A stretch of DNA of 12,582 nt from DASZPL01 sp035550315 (GTDB taxonomy: Bacteria > Actinomycetota > Actinomycetes > JAFAQI01). The stretch lies in contig DASZPL010000076.1 of NCBI GenBank assembly GCA_035550315.1, forward strand, positions 1-12,582, written 5' to 3'. Position 1 is the first letter of the stretch; each line of letters opens with the position of its first letter. Both the position numbers and the translations under genes were made by a program. The notes under the pieces were generated by a model, which did no database searches, was not told the DNA's origin, and worked only from the letters and a program-made list of their open reading frames with translations. Positions 5,597 through 12,582 of the stretch are shown in pieces.

Positions 5597-5602
5597 CCGA
5601 AC

Positions 5603-8359
5603 ATGGCGCCGGCAGTCCCCTTCGCGCTGCTCGGTGCGGTCCAACTCAGCGCGGTTGCGGTCTGGCTGGGCGTGGCAGTTGCGGCCTGCTTCCCGCGGCT
5701 CCGCCGACCGACCACGCCGCTCATCGTCGTCGGCGCGGCGGCGGTGGCGGCGGCCGACGTGTTGACCACGTTGCACCTCGATGTCGGGCAGAGCGACGCT
5801 TTGGCGTGGCTGCGGTTTGCCGGCCTCGCACTCGTCCTGCTCGGTCCGCTGCTGAGCCGGTTGCGGATCTCGGCAGCCGCACCGGCTGGATTGCCGGCGA
5901 TCATCGCGCCGCTGGGCGCTCGCCCGACGCCGGCCATCCTCGGCGGTGTCGCCGGGCTCGCCGCGGCGGCGCTGACCGCGCTGCGGGCTCGCCGGCCCGG
6001 CGCCGACCGCCAAGTCGCGATTGCCTTTGGCGTCGGCCTGTTCTTCACCGGCGTCAGCGCCGCCCTCGCGGATCCAGCCCGGACCGCGTTGCCCGCCGCG
6101 CTGGCGCTGCTGGCGTCGCGTGCGGCCGGTTCGCTCGGCCTGATCATCGGGCTGGCGTTACTGGCGCGGGCGAACCTGCTCGGCAAGTTGGTCGGAGCGA
6201 TCGTCGCAGGCGTGGTCGCGATGGCGATCGGCGCGGTGGCCGTCGTCGGGCTCGGGGTGACGTCCGAGATTCAACACGACCAGTCCAACCGGCTGCAGTC
6301 GGTTGGCCGTGCAGAGGTGAACGCGTTGCGCTCGGTCGAGACCCGCGCGTCCTTGTTGGCGCGGACGGTGACCGCCTGCCCGACCGTACGTGAATTGCCA
6401 ACTTGCGTGCGGTTGCCCGAAGAGCTCACCAGCGATCCAGACGTCTTCATCGCCATCGGACTTCCTTCTCGAGGCGGAGCCGTCCGCTTGGCGGTGCCGC
6501 CGCTGTATAGCGCGACGCTCGATCAGCGTGCGCGGGCGGAGTTGAAGCAGAGCCTCGTTGTGCAGTCCCAGCTACTGCACGTGGGTGAAGCAGCCGACGA
6601 TGAGATGGTGCTCGGCGCCGTCGACCGGCGGCTTGCAGTAGTGGCTGCAGCCGGGGGCCCTGCGACCGCGGACGCGTCAGCGAGACCGAAGTACGTCTCG
6701 ATCTACGGCATTTGGTTGGGCGACGCGTATCTCCGCCAACTGGGTGGCCAGGTCGGATATGGCGTTTCCGTGATCGCTGACGGGAAGGTCGTGAATAGCA
6801 GCCTCGGGGCAGTTGGTCGGGCTCAGGTCGAGACGGCCTTTCGCTCCGTTCGCGACCAGCTGGCGCAGCCGGACAGCACTCCGGTCGTGCCGGCCCAAGG
6901 TCATGCGCCGACTGTGGCGTTTGTGCCGGTGGATTCGTCCAGCAACGGCGACGTTCGCGTGGCCACGCTGGCGGTCAGTCAGCCGGCGGGCCCAGCCTTG
7001 GCCGGCCAGCGAAACGTGTTGCGCCGGCTGGTCATCACGGCGCTCGCCGTGCTGCTGGTCGTGGCGCTGCTGTCCTTCGCGCTCAGCCAGCGGATCGCCG
7101 AACCGGTCCGCCGGCTGACCGTCGCGGCCCGGCGGGTGCGCAGCGGCGACTTGAACACGGCAGTCGCACTGCCCGGCCGCGACGAGGTCGGGTCACTGTC
7201 GCGCGCGTTCGATGCCATGACGTCGTCGCTTCGTGGCCTCACGGATGACCTGCGTCAGGCAGCGGCCCAAGAGGCCGCGCTGCGCGCCCGGCTCGAGACC
7301 GTGGTCGAGTCGCTCACCGACGGGCTGCTCACCACCGATGCCGCCGACATCGTCACGTCAGCGAACCCGATGGCGCTGTCGTTGCTCGCTCGCGACCTTG
7401 ACGACGTGCTCGGGCGCAAGCTCACCGAGGCGCTCGACGTCCGTGCTCCGGACGGCAGTCAGCTGCTTGACGGTGGCTCGACCGTCCGGCTGGGCGCCGA
7501 TGCAGTGCTGCGGCGTACCGATGGGCAGGAAGTGCCGGTCCGCGTCGCGGTCGCGCCGCTGACCGACGAACCCGGCCGGGTGGTCGTCGTCTCCGACCGG
7601 ACCCGGGAGCGGGAGGTCGAACGGCTGAAGACCGAGTTCCTCTCGAACGTCAGCCACGAGCTGCGCAGCCCGTTGACGCCGATCCGCGGGTACGCCGAGA
7701 TGCTGGCGCGCCGCCCCGAGCTGCCGCCGCAGCAGATCCGGGAGTTCGTCGGCGAGATCCTGGCCGGCACGGCGCGGATGAACCGCGCGGTCGAGCTGTT
7801 GATGGACGTCGCGGCGCTCGAAGCCGGTCGGGTGTCGCCGCGTCGGCGCGTAGTGACCGCGTCATCCTTGGTGAGCGGGCGGCTGGCGGCGTGGAAGGCG
7901 CGCTACCCCGACCGGACGAAGGACTTCCGCCGCCGCGTCGCCGCCGGGCTGCCGGCGATCGACGTGGACCCCGACTGGCTGGCCAAGGCGCTCGACGAGC
8001 TCGCCGACAACGCCGTGAAATACACGGCGGCCGGCACACCGATCACATTGACCGCCACCTCGATGGACGGGTCGGTCCGGCTGGCGGTGCGTGACGCCGG
8101 CGCCGGCATCGACACGTCGCGACTCGGCGAGCTGCTCGGTGACTTCTCGCAGGCCGACGCGTCCGAGACGCGTCACGTCGGCGGCATGGGGCTTGGCCTC
8201 GGGTTCGTGACCCGCGTGGTCGCGCAGCTCGGCGTCAGCCTGCACGTCGAGTCAACGCCCGGGCAGGGGAGCGAGTTCGCCGTCGACGTGCCGGCCGCGA
8301 TGCCCGCGCGGCCGCGACGCGCGGCCGGTAAACGCCAACCGGGGGCCCGTCGTCGGTAG
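5603..8359 (+). CDS. Orphan membrane sensor histidine kinase (multi-TM, extracytoplasmic sensor, HAMP, PAS, HisKA, HATPase)
   Basis: The 918-residue protein begins with a block of about seven hydrophobic helices (residues 4-215). A predicted extracytoplasmic region (about 216-468) of unrecognised fold follows, with a close Cys pair (TACPTVRELPTC). Then come a transmembrane helix (about 470-495), HAMP (about 496-550, AEPVRRLTVAARRVRSGDL), a PAS-like domain (about 560-665, VVESLTDGLLTTDAADIV), HisKA with H-box NVSHELRSPLTPIRGY (phospho-acceptor His685), and HATPase_c with N-box DELADNAVKY (Asn803), G1 DAGAGID (Asp831) and G2 GMGLGLGF. All catalytic motifs are intact, so an active kinase is expected; the tail is very basic. 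No response regulator gene is in the window. ATG 5603 is chosen for the -10 six bases upstream; a longer in-frame start at 5549 falls inside the inverted repeat. The gene lies between the protease and UPF0182 genes, which are neighbours in mycobacteria. Confidence 0.88.
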   Translation: MAPAVPFALLGAVQLSAVAVWLGVAVAACFPRLRRPTTPLIVVGAAAVAAADVLTTLHLDVGQSDALAWLRFAGLALVLLGPLLSRLRISAAAPAGLPAIIAPLGARPTPAILGGVAGLAAAALTALRARRPGADRQVAIAFGVGLFFTGVSAALADPARTALPAALALLASRAAGSLGLIIGLALLARANLLGKLVGAIVAGVVAMAIGAVAVVGLGVTSEIQHDQSNRLQSVGRAEVNALRSVETRASLLARTVTACPTVRELPTCVRLPEELTSDPDVFIAIGLPSRGGAVRLAVPPLYSATLDQRARAELKQSLVVQSQLLHVGEAADDEMVLGAVDRRLAVVAAAGGPATADASARPKYVSIYGIWLGDAYLRQLGGQVGYGVSVIADGKVVNSSLGAVGRAQVETAFRSVRDQLAQPDSTPVVPAQGHAPTVAFVPVDSSSNGDVRVATLAVSQPAGPALAGQRNVLRRLVITALAVLLVVALLSFALSQRIAEPVRRLTVAARRVRSGDLNTAVALPGRDEVGSLSRAFDAMTSSLRGLTDDLRQAAAQEAALRARLETVVESLTDGLLTTDAADIVTSANPMALSLLARDLDDVLGRKLTEALDVRAPDGSQLLDGGSTVRLGADAVLRRTDGQEVPVRVAVAPLTDEPGRVVVVSDRTREREVERLKTEFLSNVSHELRSPLTPIRGYAEMLARRPELPPQQIREFVGEILAGTARMNRAVELLMDVAALEAGRVSPRRRVVTASSLVSGRLAAWKARYPDRTKDFRRRVAAGLPAIDVDPDWLAKALDELADNAVKYTAAGTPITLTATSMDGSVRLAVRDAGAGIDTSRLGELLGDFSQADASETRHVGGMGLGLGFVTRVVAQLGVSLHVESTPGQGSEFAVDVPAAMPARPRRAAGKRQPGARRR

Positions 8360-8362
8360 GTT
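8357..8362 (+). promoter_or_regulatory. -10 element (TAGGTT) of the UPF0182 gene, overlapping the kinase stop codon
   Basis: The first three bases of TAGGTT are the TAG stop of the kinase gene. Six bases later GTG 8369 begins the UPF0182 frame, again a leaderless arrangement. The surrounding TAGGTTCGAG is identical to that before the protease gene. Confidence 0.55.
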
Positions 8363-8368
8363 CGAGCG

Positions 8369-11293
8369 GTGACGTTCAGCGGCTCGGCGCGCCGGATGCC
8401 GAATCTGCCGAACTTGCCCTTGCTCTCGCGGCGGGTGCGAATCGCGCTGATCGTCGTCGTCGCGATCGTCGTGCTGCTGGTGCTGTTCTCGGTCTTCGTC
8501 GGCCAGTACACGAACCTGCTGTGGTTCCAGTCGGTCGGCTACTCGTCGGTCTTCACCCGCCGGCTGGTCACGCAGGTGTTGCTGTTCCTGGTGTTCGGCA
8601 TCGTGATGGCGCTGGTCGTGGTCGCGAACGTGGTCATCGCCTATCGGCTGCGCCCGGCGTACCGGCCGGTCTCGGTCGAGCAGCAGCAGCTGCAGCGCTA
8701 CCGGGAGCTGCTGCATCCCTACCGGTGGTGGTTGCTCGGCCTGCTCGCGCTGATCGTCTTCCTCGCGGCCGGCGCCTCGGCGGCCGGGCACTGGGAGACC
8801 TGGCTGATGTGGCGCAACGGCACGTCCTTCGGGATCAAGGACCCGCAGTTCCACCGGGACGTGTCGTACTTCGCGTTCACCTATCCGATGCAGCGGTTCG
8901 TGCTGAACATGCTCTTCGCGATGGTCGTGGTCGCGCTGATCGGTGTGCTGATCACGGCGTACCTCGCCGGCTCGCTGCGGATCCAGACGCCGGGCCCGAA
9001 GTGGACGCCGGCCGGGCGGGTGCACGTGTCGGTGCTGCTCGGCGTCTTCGTCCTGCTGAAGGCGGCGGCCTACTGGCTGGACCGCTACGGCCTCGCCTTC
9101 TCCGGCCGCGGCGTGGTGACCGGGCCGTCGTACACCGACGTCAACGCGGTGCTGCCCGCCAAGACGATCCTGCTGTTCGTCGCGATCATCTGCGCGCTGC
9201 TGTTCTTCGCCAACATCGTCACTCGCAACTGGCTGCTGCCGGGCATCGCGTTCGGGCTGATGGTCGCCTCGGCGCTGCTGATTGGCGGGGCCTACCCGGC
9301 GCTGGTGCAGCAGTTCAAGGTCAAGCCGAGCGCGCAGGACCTGGAAGCGAAGTACATCGCGCGCAACATCGCCCAGACCCGGATCGCCTACGGCATCACG
9401 CCGAGCCAGGTGACCATCGACCCGAACTATCCCGGCACCGCCAGCGGGACGCCGTCGGCGGTGCGGCGCGACGCGTTGGCGGACGCCCAGTTGCGGGTGC
9501 TTGACCCGAACGTGGTGTCGCAGACCTTCGACCAGCTGCAGCAGCAGCGGTCGTACTACTCGTTCCCGCAGACGCTCGACGTCGACCGCTACCAGTTGGG
9601 CGGTCGGCTGACCGACGTCGTCATCGGTGCGCGCGGCATCGACCTGTCGGGATTGCCATCGGGACAGCGCAACTGGATCAACGACCACCTCGTCTTCACC
9701 CACGGGTACGGCGCGGTCGCGGCGCTGGCGGACACCGCCGACGCCAAAGGTTCGCCGACGTTCATTGAGCGCGACCTGCCACCGCGCGGGCCGCTGGGGA
9801 TCACCCAGCCGCGGATCTACTTCGGCGAGAACTCGCCGTCGTACTCGATCGTCGGAGCGCCGCCGGGCTCCCGGCCGCGCGAACTCGACCGTCCGGCGAG
9901 CACCGGGTCCGGCCAGGTGAACACGACCTATGCCGGCCACGGCGGGGTCGGCGTGGGGTCGTTCTGGCGGCAGCTGCTGTATGCCTGGAAGTTCAAGGAC
10001 AAGAACCTGCTGCTGTCCTCCGGCGTCAACTCGCAGTCGCAGTTGCTCTACGTCCGCGATCCGCGGGAGCGGGTGCAGAAGGTCGCGCCGTGGTTGACCC
10101 TCGACGGCGACTCCTACCCGGTCGTCGTGGACGGTCAGATCGAGTGGGTGGTCGACGGCTACACCACCTCCGACGGCTTCCCGTACAGCGAGAAGGAGCC
10201 GCTCGGCACCACGACGCAGACCTCGCTGACCCGCACCAGTACGTCGGTGGCGGCGCAGCGCAACCAGGACATCAACTACATCCGCAACTCGGTCAAGGCG
10301 ACGGTCAACGCTTACACCGGCCAGGTGACGCTCTACGAGTGGGACCAGCACCCGTCGGCGGAGGACCCGACCGCGACGCCGGACCCCGTGCTCGCCACCT
10401 GGGAGAAGGCGTTTCCGGGAGTCGTGAAGCCGCAGTCGGCGATGCCGGCGGCGCTGGTGCCGCACCTGCGCTACCCGGAGGACCTGTTCAACATCCAGCG
10501 CACGTTGCTCGCGCACTACCACGTCACCGACCCGAAGGCGTTCTACAACGGCACCGAGTTCTGGAACGTGCCGAACGACCCGACGACCAGCGGCCCGCCG
10601 GTGCCGCAGCCGGCGTACTACTTGTCGCTGTCGCCGGACGGTGGCCAGTCACCGCCGGTCTTCTCGCTGACCTCCTCGCTGGTGTCACTCAACCGACGGA
10701 ACCTGACCGCGTTCCTGTCGGTCGACTCGCAGCCGGGGCCGAACTATGGCCATTTCCAGCTGTTGCAGCTGCCGACCGACCAGGTCACCGACGGGCCGCA
10801 GCAGGTGCAGAACAACATCGAATCGTCGCCGCAGGTCTCCACGCAGCTCTCGCTGCTGCGGCAGGGCGGATCGCGGGTGACGCTCGGCAATCTGCTGACC
10901 ATCCCGGTCGACGGCGGGCTGCTCTACGTCGAGCCGATCTACGTGAAGTCCGCCGGGCAGGGTTCGTTCCCCGAGCTGCGGCGCGTCGCCGCGGTCTACA
11001 ACGGAACGGTCGCGTATCAACCGACGCTGAGCGCGGCGGTGGACCAGGCGTTCGGGGTGTCGACCACGACGCCGACCACTCCGACGCAGCCGAGCCGGCC
11101 GTCGCGACCGAGCAAGCCGCCGCCGACCACGACGACGCCGTCACCGGCGTTGCAGCGCGCGATCACGGCGGCGCAGCAGGCCGAGTCCCGCGCGCAGGCG
11201 GCGTTGCGACGCGGCGACTTCGCGGCGTACGGCGAAGCCCAGCAGCAGCTGCAGGCCGCACTGCGCCGCATCGCCCGCGCCGCCAACGGCTAG
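8369..11293 (+). CDS. UPF0182 family large integral membrane protein
   Basis: The 974-residue protein has about seven N-terminal transmembrane segments (about 25-45, 68-92, 118-138, 176-200, 217-236, 265-285, 289-309) and then a large soluble region of more than 500 residues. The motifs YTNLLWFQSVGYSSVF (47-62), FGIKDPQFHRDVSYFAF (154-170), FGENSPSYSIVG and FLSVDSQPGPNYG are characteristic of UPF0182 (Rv3193c-like). The length is normal. A Thr/Pro/Ser-rich linker (about 895-920) leads to a terminal helical, Ala/Gln-rich segment of about 55 residues with coiled-coil character. The function is unknown; topology puts the large domain probably outside the membrane. The start is GTG 8369, with no ribosome binding site but a -10 six bases upstream. 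A long antisense open frame over its first two thirds is a G+C artefact. Confidence 0.92.
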   Translation: MTFSGSARRMPNLPNLPLLSRRVRIALIVVVAIVVLLVLFSVFVGQYTNLLWFQSVGYSSVFTRRLVTQVLLFLVFGIVMALVVVANVVIAYRLRPAYRPVSVEQQQLQRYRELLHPYRWWLLGLLALIVFLAAGASAAGHWETWLMWRNGTSFGIKDPQFHRDVSYFAFTYPMQRFVLNMLFAMVVVALIGVLITAYLAGSLRIQTPGPKWTPAGRVHVSVLLGVFVLLKAAAYWLDRYGLAFSGRGVVTGPSYTDVNAVLPAKTILLFVAIICALLFFANIVTRNWLLPGIAFGLMVASALLIGGAYPALVQQFKVKPSAQDLEAKYIARNIAQTRIAYGITPSQVTIDPNYPGTASGTPSAVRRDALADAQLRVLDPNVVSQTFDQLQQQRSYYSFPQTLDVDRYQLGGRLTDVVIGARGIDLSGLPSGQRNWINDHLVFTHGYGAVAALADTADAKGSPTFIERDLPPRGPLGITQPRIYFGENSPSYSIVGAPPGSRPRELDRPASTGSGQVNTTYAGHGGVGVGSFWRQLLYAWKFKDKNLLLSSGVNSQSQLLYVRDPRERVQKVAPWLTLDGDSYPVVVDGQIEWVVDGYTTSDGFPYSEKEPLGTTTQTSLTRTSTSVAAQRNQDINYIRNSVKATVNAYTGQVTLYEWDQHPSAEDPTATPDPVLATWEKAFPGVVKPQSAMPAALVPHLRYPEDLFNIQRTLLAHYHVTDPKAFYNGTEFWNVPNDPTTSGPPVPQPAYYLSLSPDGGQSPPVFSLTSSLVSLNRRNLTAFLSVDSQPGPNYGHFQLLQLPTDQVTDGPQQVQNNIESSPQVSTQLSLLRQGGSRVTLGNLLTIPVDGGLLYVEPIYVKSAGQGSFPELRRVAAVYNGTVAYQPTLSAAVDQAFGVSTTTPTTPTQPSRPSRPSKPPPTTTTPSPALQRAITAAQQAESRAQAALRRGDFAAYGEAQQQLQAALRRIARAANG

Positions 11294-11298
11294 CCCCA

Positions 11299-11357
11299 TT
11301 GAGTGCGAGGTTGTTGGCCCGATAAGCGCTCCATCACGCCAACGACGTCGCGCTCAA
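11299..11357 (+). terminator. Long hairpin downstream of the UPF0182 gene
   Basis: Arms 11299-11317 (TTGAGTGCGAGGTTGTTGG) and 11339-11357 (CCAACGACGTCGCGCTCAA) pair over 19 positions with one G.G mismatch and two T.G pairs, around a 21-base loop. The wobbles are U.G in plus-strand RNA but A.C on the other strand, so the structure suits the UPF0182 transcript. It begins 5 bases after the stop codon. No T-run follows. Confidence 0.65.
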
Positions 11358-11376
11358 CCCAGTGGTCGTTGCGGGT

Positions 11377-11406
11377 TTGCTGTGAGTTCGTGGGCCGGGC
11401 TACGCT
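11377..11406 (+). promoter_or_regulatory. Promoter of tRNA-fMet
   Basis: A -35-like TTGCTG (11377-11382) and -10 TACGCT (11401-11406) are 18 bp apart. The predicted start is about 11413, giving a 5-base 5' leader before the mature tRNA. Confidence 0.55.
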
Positions 11407-11417
11407 GGCGCTACCGA

Positions 11418-11491
11418 CGCGGGGTGGAGCAGCTCGGTAGCTCGCTGGGCTCATAACCCAGAGGTCGCAGGTTCAAATCCTGCCCCCGCTA
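11418..11491 (+). tRNA. Initiator tRNA-fMet (CAT anticodon)
   Basis: A complete cloverleaf: acceptor CGCGGGG with CCCCGCT, D-arm GAGC/GCTC, anticodon stem CTGGG/CCCAG with loop CTCATAA (anticodon 11452-11454), T-arm GCAGG/CCTGC with loop TTCAAAT, discriminator A at 11491. Two hallmarks mark it as the initiator rather than the elongator: the unpaired 1-72 position (C1.U72) and the three consecutive G-C pairs (GGG/CCC) in the anticodon stem. The 3' CCA is not encoded (ACTACG follows), so it must be added enzymatically. Confidence 0.97.
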
Positions 11492-11507
11492 CTACGTTTC
11501 CGCAGGT

Positions 11508-11542
11508 CAGGCCCATGATCAACGATCTTGATCGTGGGCCTG
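11508..11542 (+). terminator. Hairpin terminator-like element after tRNA-fMet
   Basis: CAGGCCCATGATCAA (11508-11522) pairs with TTGATCGTGGGCCTG (11528-11542) over 15 bp, with one T.G wobble that is stable only in plus-strand RNA, around a 5-base loop. It begins 16 bases after the tRNA. A short T-run (GTTTG) comes only several bases later. Confidence 0.65.
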
Positions 11543-11550
11543 AAGATCGT

Positions 11551-11569
11551 TTGACCGTCTGTTGACCGT
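11551..11569. repeat. Two direct repeats of TTGACCGT, 11 bp apart
   Basis: TTGACCGT occurs at 11551-11558 and again at 11562-11569, one helical turn apart. Each copy contains a -35-like TTGACC. TAAATT at 11569-11574 follows immediately. The arrangement may be a regulator site or overlapping promoter elements for the downstream gene pair. Confidence 0.35.
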
Positions 11570-11643
11570 AAATTTGGTGACACACGACGGCACGGTGGCG
11601 CGCCGGTGGGGAACGGGCGCGGCGAGAGCGGTGGGTTGGCGGC

Positions 11644-11649
11644 TACCGT
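11644..11649 (+). promoter_or_regulatory. Candidate -10 element (TACCGT) before the unknown gene pair
   Basis: TACCGT fits TANNNT and lies 10 bases before ATG 11660, allowing a leader of only about 3 bases. No ribosome binding site is seen before that ATG. Confidence 0.4.
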
Positions 11650-11659
11650 CCAACGAAGC

Positions 11660-12391
11660 ATGGGCAAATCGGAGGATGTAAGCGGCGCTGGGCCCGGGGG
11701 GGAAGGCCCCGGCGCAGCGTCAACAGACGCTGCCTGGACGAGGCGTCGGCTCGAGATTCGGCGATGGCTCGAGGTGCATGCTGAGCCGCTCGAGCCGCTG
11801 TTCGCCGGAGGGGTCGAACTGGTCGCCACCCCAAATTTCCCCGGACGGGCCTACCTGTTGGCCCACTGCATGCGCGAACTGTGCAATCGGCTGCCCGACT
11901 ACTACCCCGGCGCCGCCGCGGGAGAGGCCAAACAGGTTCAATACGTGCAACTTCTCGATCAGCTCGTACCGATCTGGGAGTCGGAAGGCCTCCCCGTTGA
12001 CGGCAGCTTGCCGCGTACAGCGGGTTCGACCGGCGACGCGGGGACAGCGCGAGTCGAGCTGCCCATCGAAGTGGTGGCTCGCATCAGCGTGCTTGTGTCC
12101 GAGCACGTCCAGGGGCGCAGACGCGGCGCGCACGGCGCCGAGCAGCTGTTTGCCGCCGCTGCGCAGATGAGCGCGGGTGATCAGCGCCTCGCGCCGAACG
12201 TCGAGCTGTGGCGGCGGCTTGGAAAGTGGTCCGTCGGTCGCGCGCATGCGCCACGGCGCGGTCCGCTGCGCGAGGCGGCGGACCTTGAGGAAATGTTCGA
12301 AGTCTTGGAAATAGCCCTCGCGTCGCTACTTGGAAGCGCCGCTGAAGCGATGGACGAACTCGATGAGCTCCTGGCCGAAGCCAACAGCTGA
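11660..12391 (+). CDS. Unknown helical protein (243 aa), first gene of an overlapping pair
   Basis: The predicted product is cytosolic and soluble, with no signal or transmembrane helix. A Gly/Ala-rich disordered head (about 25 residues) is followed by mainly helical sequence: WTRRRLEIRRWLEVHAEPLEPLF (26-48), then the most conserved-looking segment, FPGRAYLLAHCMRELCNRLPDYY (60-82), a linker near 115-130, GKWSVGRAHAPRRG (188-201) and a very acidic C-terminal helix. I do not recognise a named family. RAYLLAH matches the loose Rx4-6H pattern of HEPN RNases, but such a short match is weak evidence. ATG 11660 is chosen over GTG 11606 because of the -10 upstream. The last 29 bases overlap the next gene, implying coupled translation. 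The gene starts 168 bp downstream of tRNA-fMet. Confidence 0.6.
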   Translation: MGKSEDVSGAGPGGEGPGAASTDAAWTRRRLEIRRWLEVHAEPLEPLFAGGVELVATPNFPGRAYLLAHCMRELCNRLPDYYPGAAAGEAKQVQYVQLLDQLVPIWESEGLPVDGSLPRTAGSTGDAGTARVELPIEVVARISVLVSEHVQGRRRGAHGAEQLFAAAAQMSAGDQRLAPNVELWRRLGKWSVGRAHAPRRGPLREAADLEEMFEVLEIALASLLGSAAEAMDELDELLAEANS

Positions 12392-12582
12392 GCAGGTGCA
12401 GCGCGCGATCGCGTTGACATCAGTGCCGGCTCAGCGGTGGGAGTTTTTCCGGCGACTGAACAATCCGCTGTGGATTGAGCCCTTACGCGAGGCGGGCTTC
12501 TTTCACTCACCCCCGAGGGTCATCAGCAACGACGACGGAACAATCCAGTTCGAAGCGTGGCCGGAGTCGGCGTTTCTCGCTC
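12363..12582 (+). CDS. Unknown protein, N-terminal 73 residues (3' end beyond window)
   Basis: The frame opens at ATG 12363, inside the end of the preceding gene (+1 frame relative to it), and stays open to the window edge. The product begins MSSWPKPTAEQVQRAIALTS and continues with RWEFFRRLNNPLWIEPLREAG, PPRVISNDDGTIQFEAWPESAFLA. The pattern of a short helical lead, NPLWIEPLREAGFF, a short acidic loop and a WPES motif resembles the start of large, uncharacterised bacterial proteins I remember only vaguely and cannot name. GTG 12396 is an alternative start. The ribosome binding site is weak (GGACGAA, 12352-12358). By hand count, 12421-12540 is about 61% G+C, against about 68% in a sample from UPF0182 (10081-10140). 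Confidence 0.6.
   Translation, partial: MSSWPKPTAEQVQRAIALTSVPAQRWEFFRRLNNPLWIEPLREAGFFHSPPRVISNDDGTIQFEAWPESAFLA

Noticed and set aside
5549..5602. Upstream in-frame start for the histidine kinase
   Set aside because: It begins inside the inverted repeat and ahead of the -10 hexamer, and would add 18 basic residues before a good membrane start.
8252..10522. 756-codon open frame on the minus strand over UPF0182 and the kinase end
   Set aside because: Arginine/histidine/glutamine-rich antisense translation without motifs, opposite a well-recognised UPF0182 frame. It is a by-product of G/C third-position bias.
11418..11491. Elongator tRNA-Met or tRNA-Ile2 with CAT anticodon
   Set aside because: The 1-72 mismatch and GGG/CCC anticodon stem mark the initiator.
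11606..11659. Upstream GTG start for the 243-residue unknown protein
   Set aside because: It lies upstream of the candidate -10 and adds 18 low-complexity residues without a ribosome binding site. It cannot be fully excluded if transcription starts near 11580.

Overview
The window is chromosomal DNA from a high-GC actinobacterium. I cannot name the genus. The signs are about 70% G+C with strong G/C third-position bias, actinobacterial housekeeping families (DUF2342 zincin-like protein, DUF5679, UPF0182, PDZ/Lon-like S16 protease), and many genes whose start codon sits 6-10 bases after a TANNNT -10 hexamer, which points to leaderless mRNAs. The gene set recalls the Mycobacterium tuberculosis Rv3193c-Rv3196 neighbourhood, with extra genes.

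Left part (1-2512, minus strand): a ThiF/cyclodehydratase-like gene cut by the window edge, a 50-residue DUF5679 zinc-ribbon-like gene, then a 479-bp non-coding gap, then a 416-residue DUF2342 protein. The gap holds two strong hairpins and an 11-bp-phased array of TGTGGAC (DnaA-box-like) units. It is the most unusual non-coding stretch here.

Middle part (2534-11293, plus strand): an atypical SDR/epimerase-like gene diverges from DUF2342 across only 21 bp. It is followed by moaE (probably the same operon), a 73-residue membrane protein, a membrane-anchored PDZ-S16 protease with an intact Ser/Lys dyad, a 918-residue orphan sensor histidine kinase, and a 974-residue UPF0182 membrane protein. Most have their own -10 element directly before the start. 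Two of these, ahead of the protease and UPF0182 genes, are nearly identical (TAGGTTCGAG). A perfect 15-bp inverted repeat separates the protease from the kinase.

Right part (11299-12582): a terminator-like hairpin after UPF0182, an initiator tRNA-fMet gene with promoter and terminator-like hairpin, and then two overlapping genes of unknown function with slightly lower G+C. The second is cut by the window end. A tRNA-adjacent, translationally coupled pair of unknown genes is the best candidate here for the edge of an accessory or defence-type island, but the sequence available does not prove it.

The protease, kinase and UPF0182 products are all membrane proteins and may share envelope functions. 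That is inference from adjacency only.
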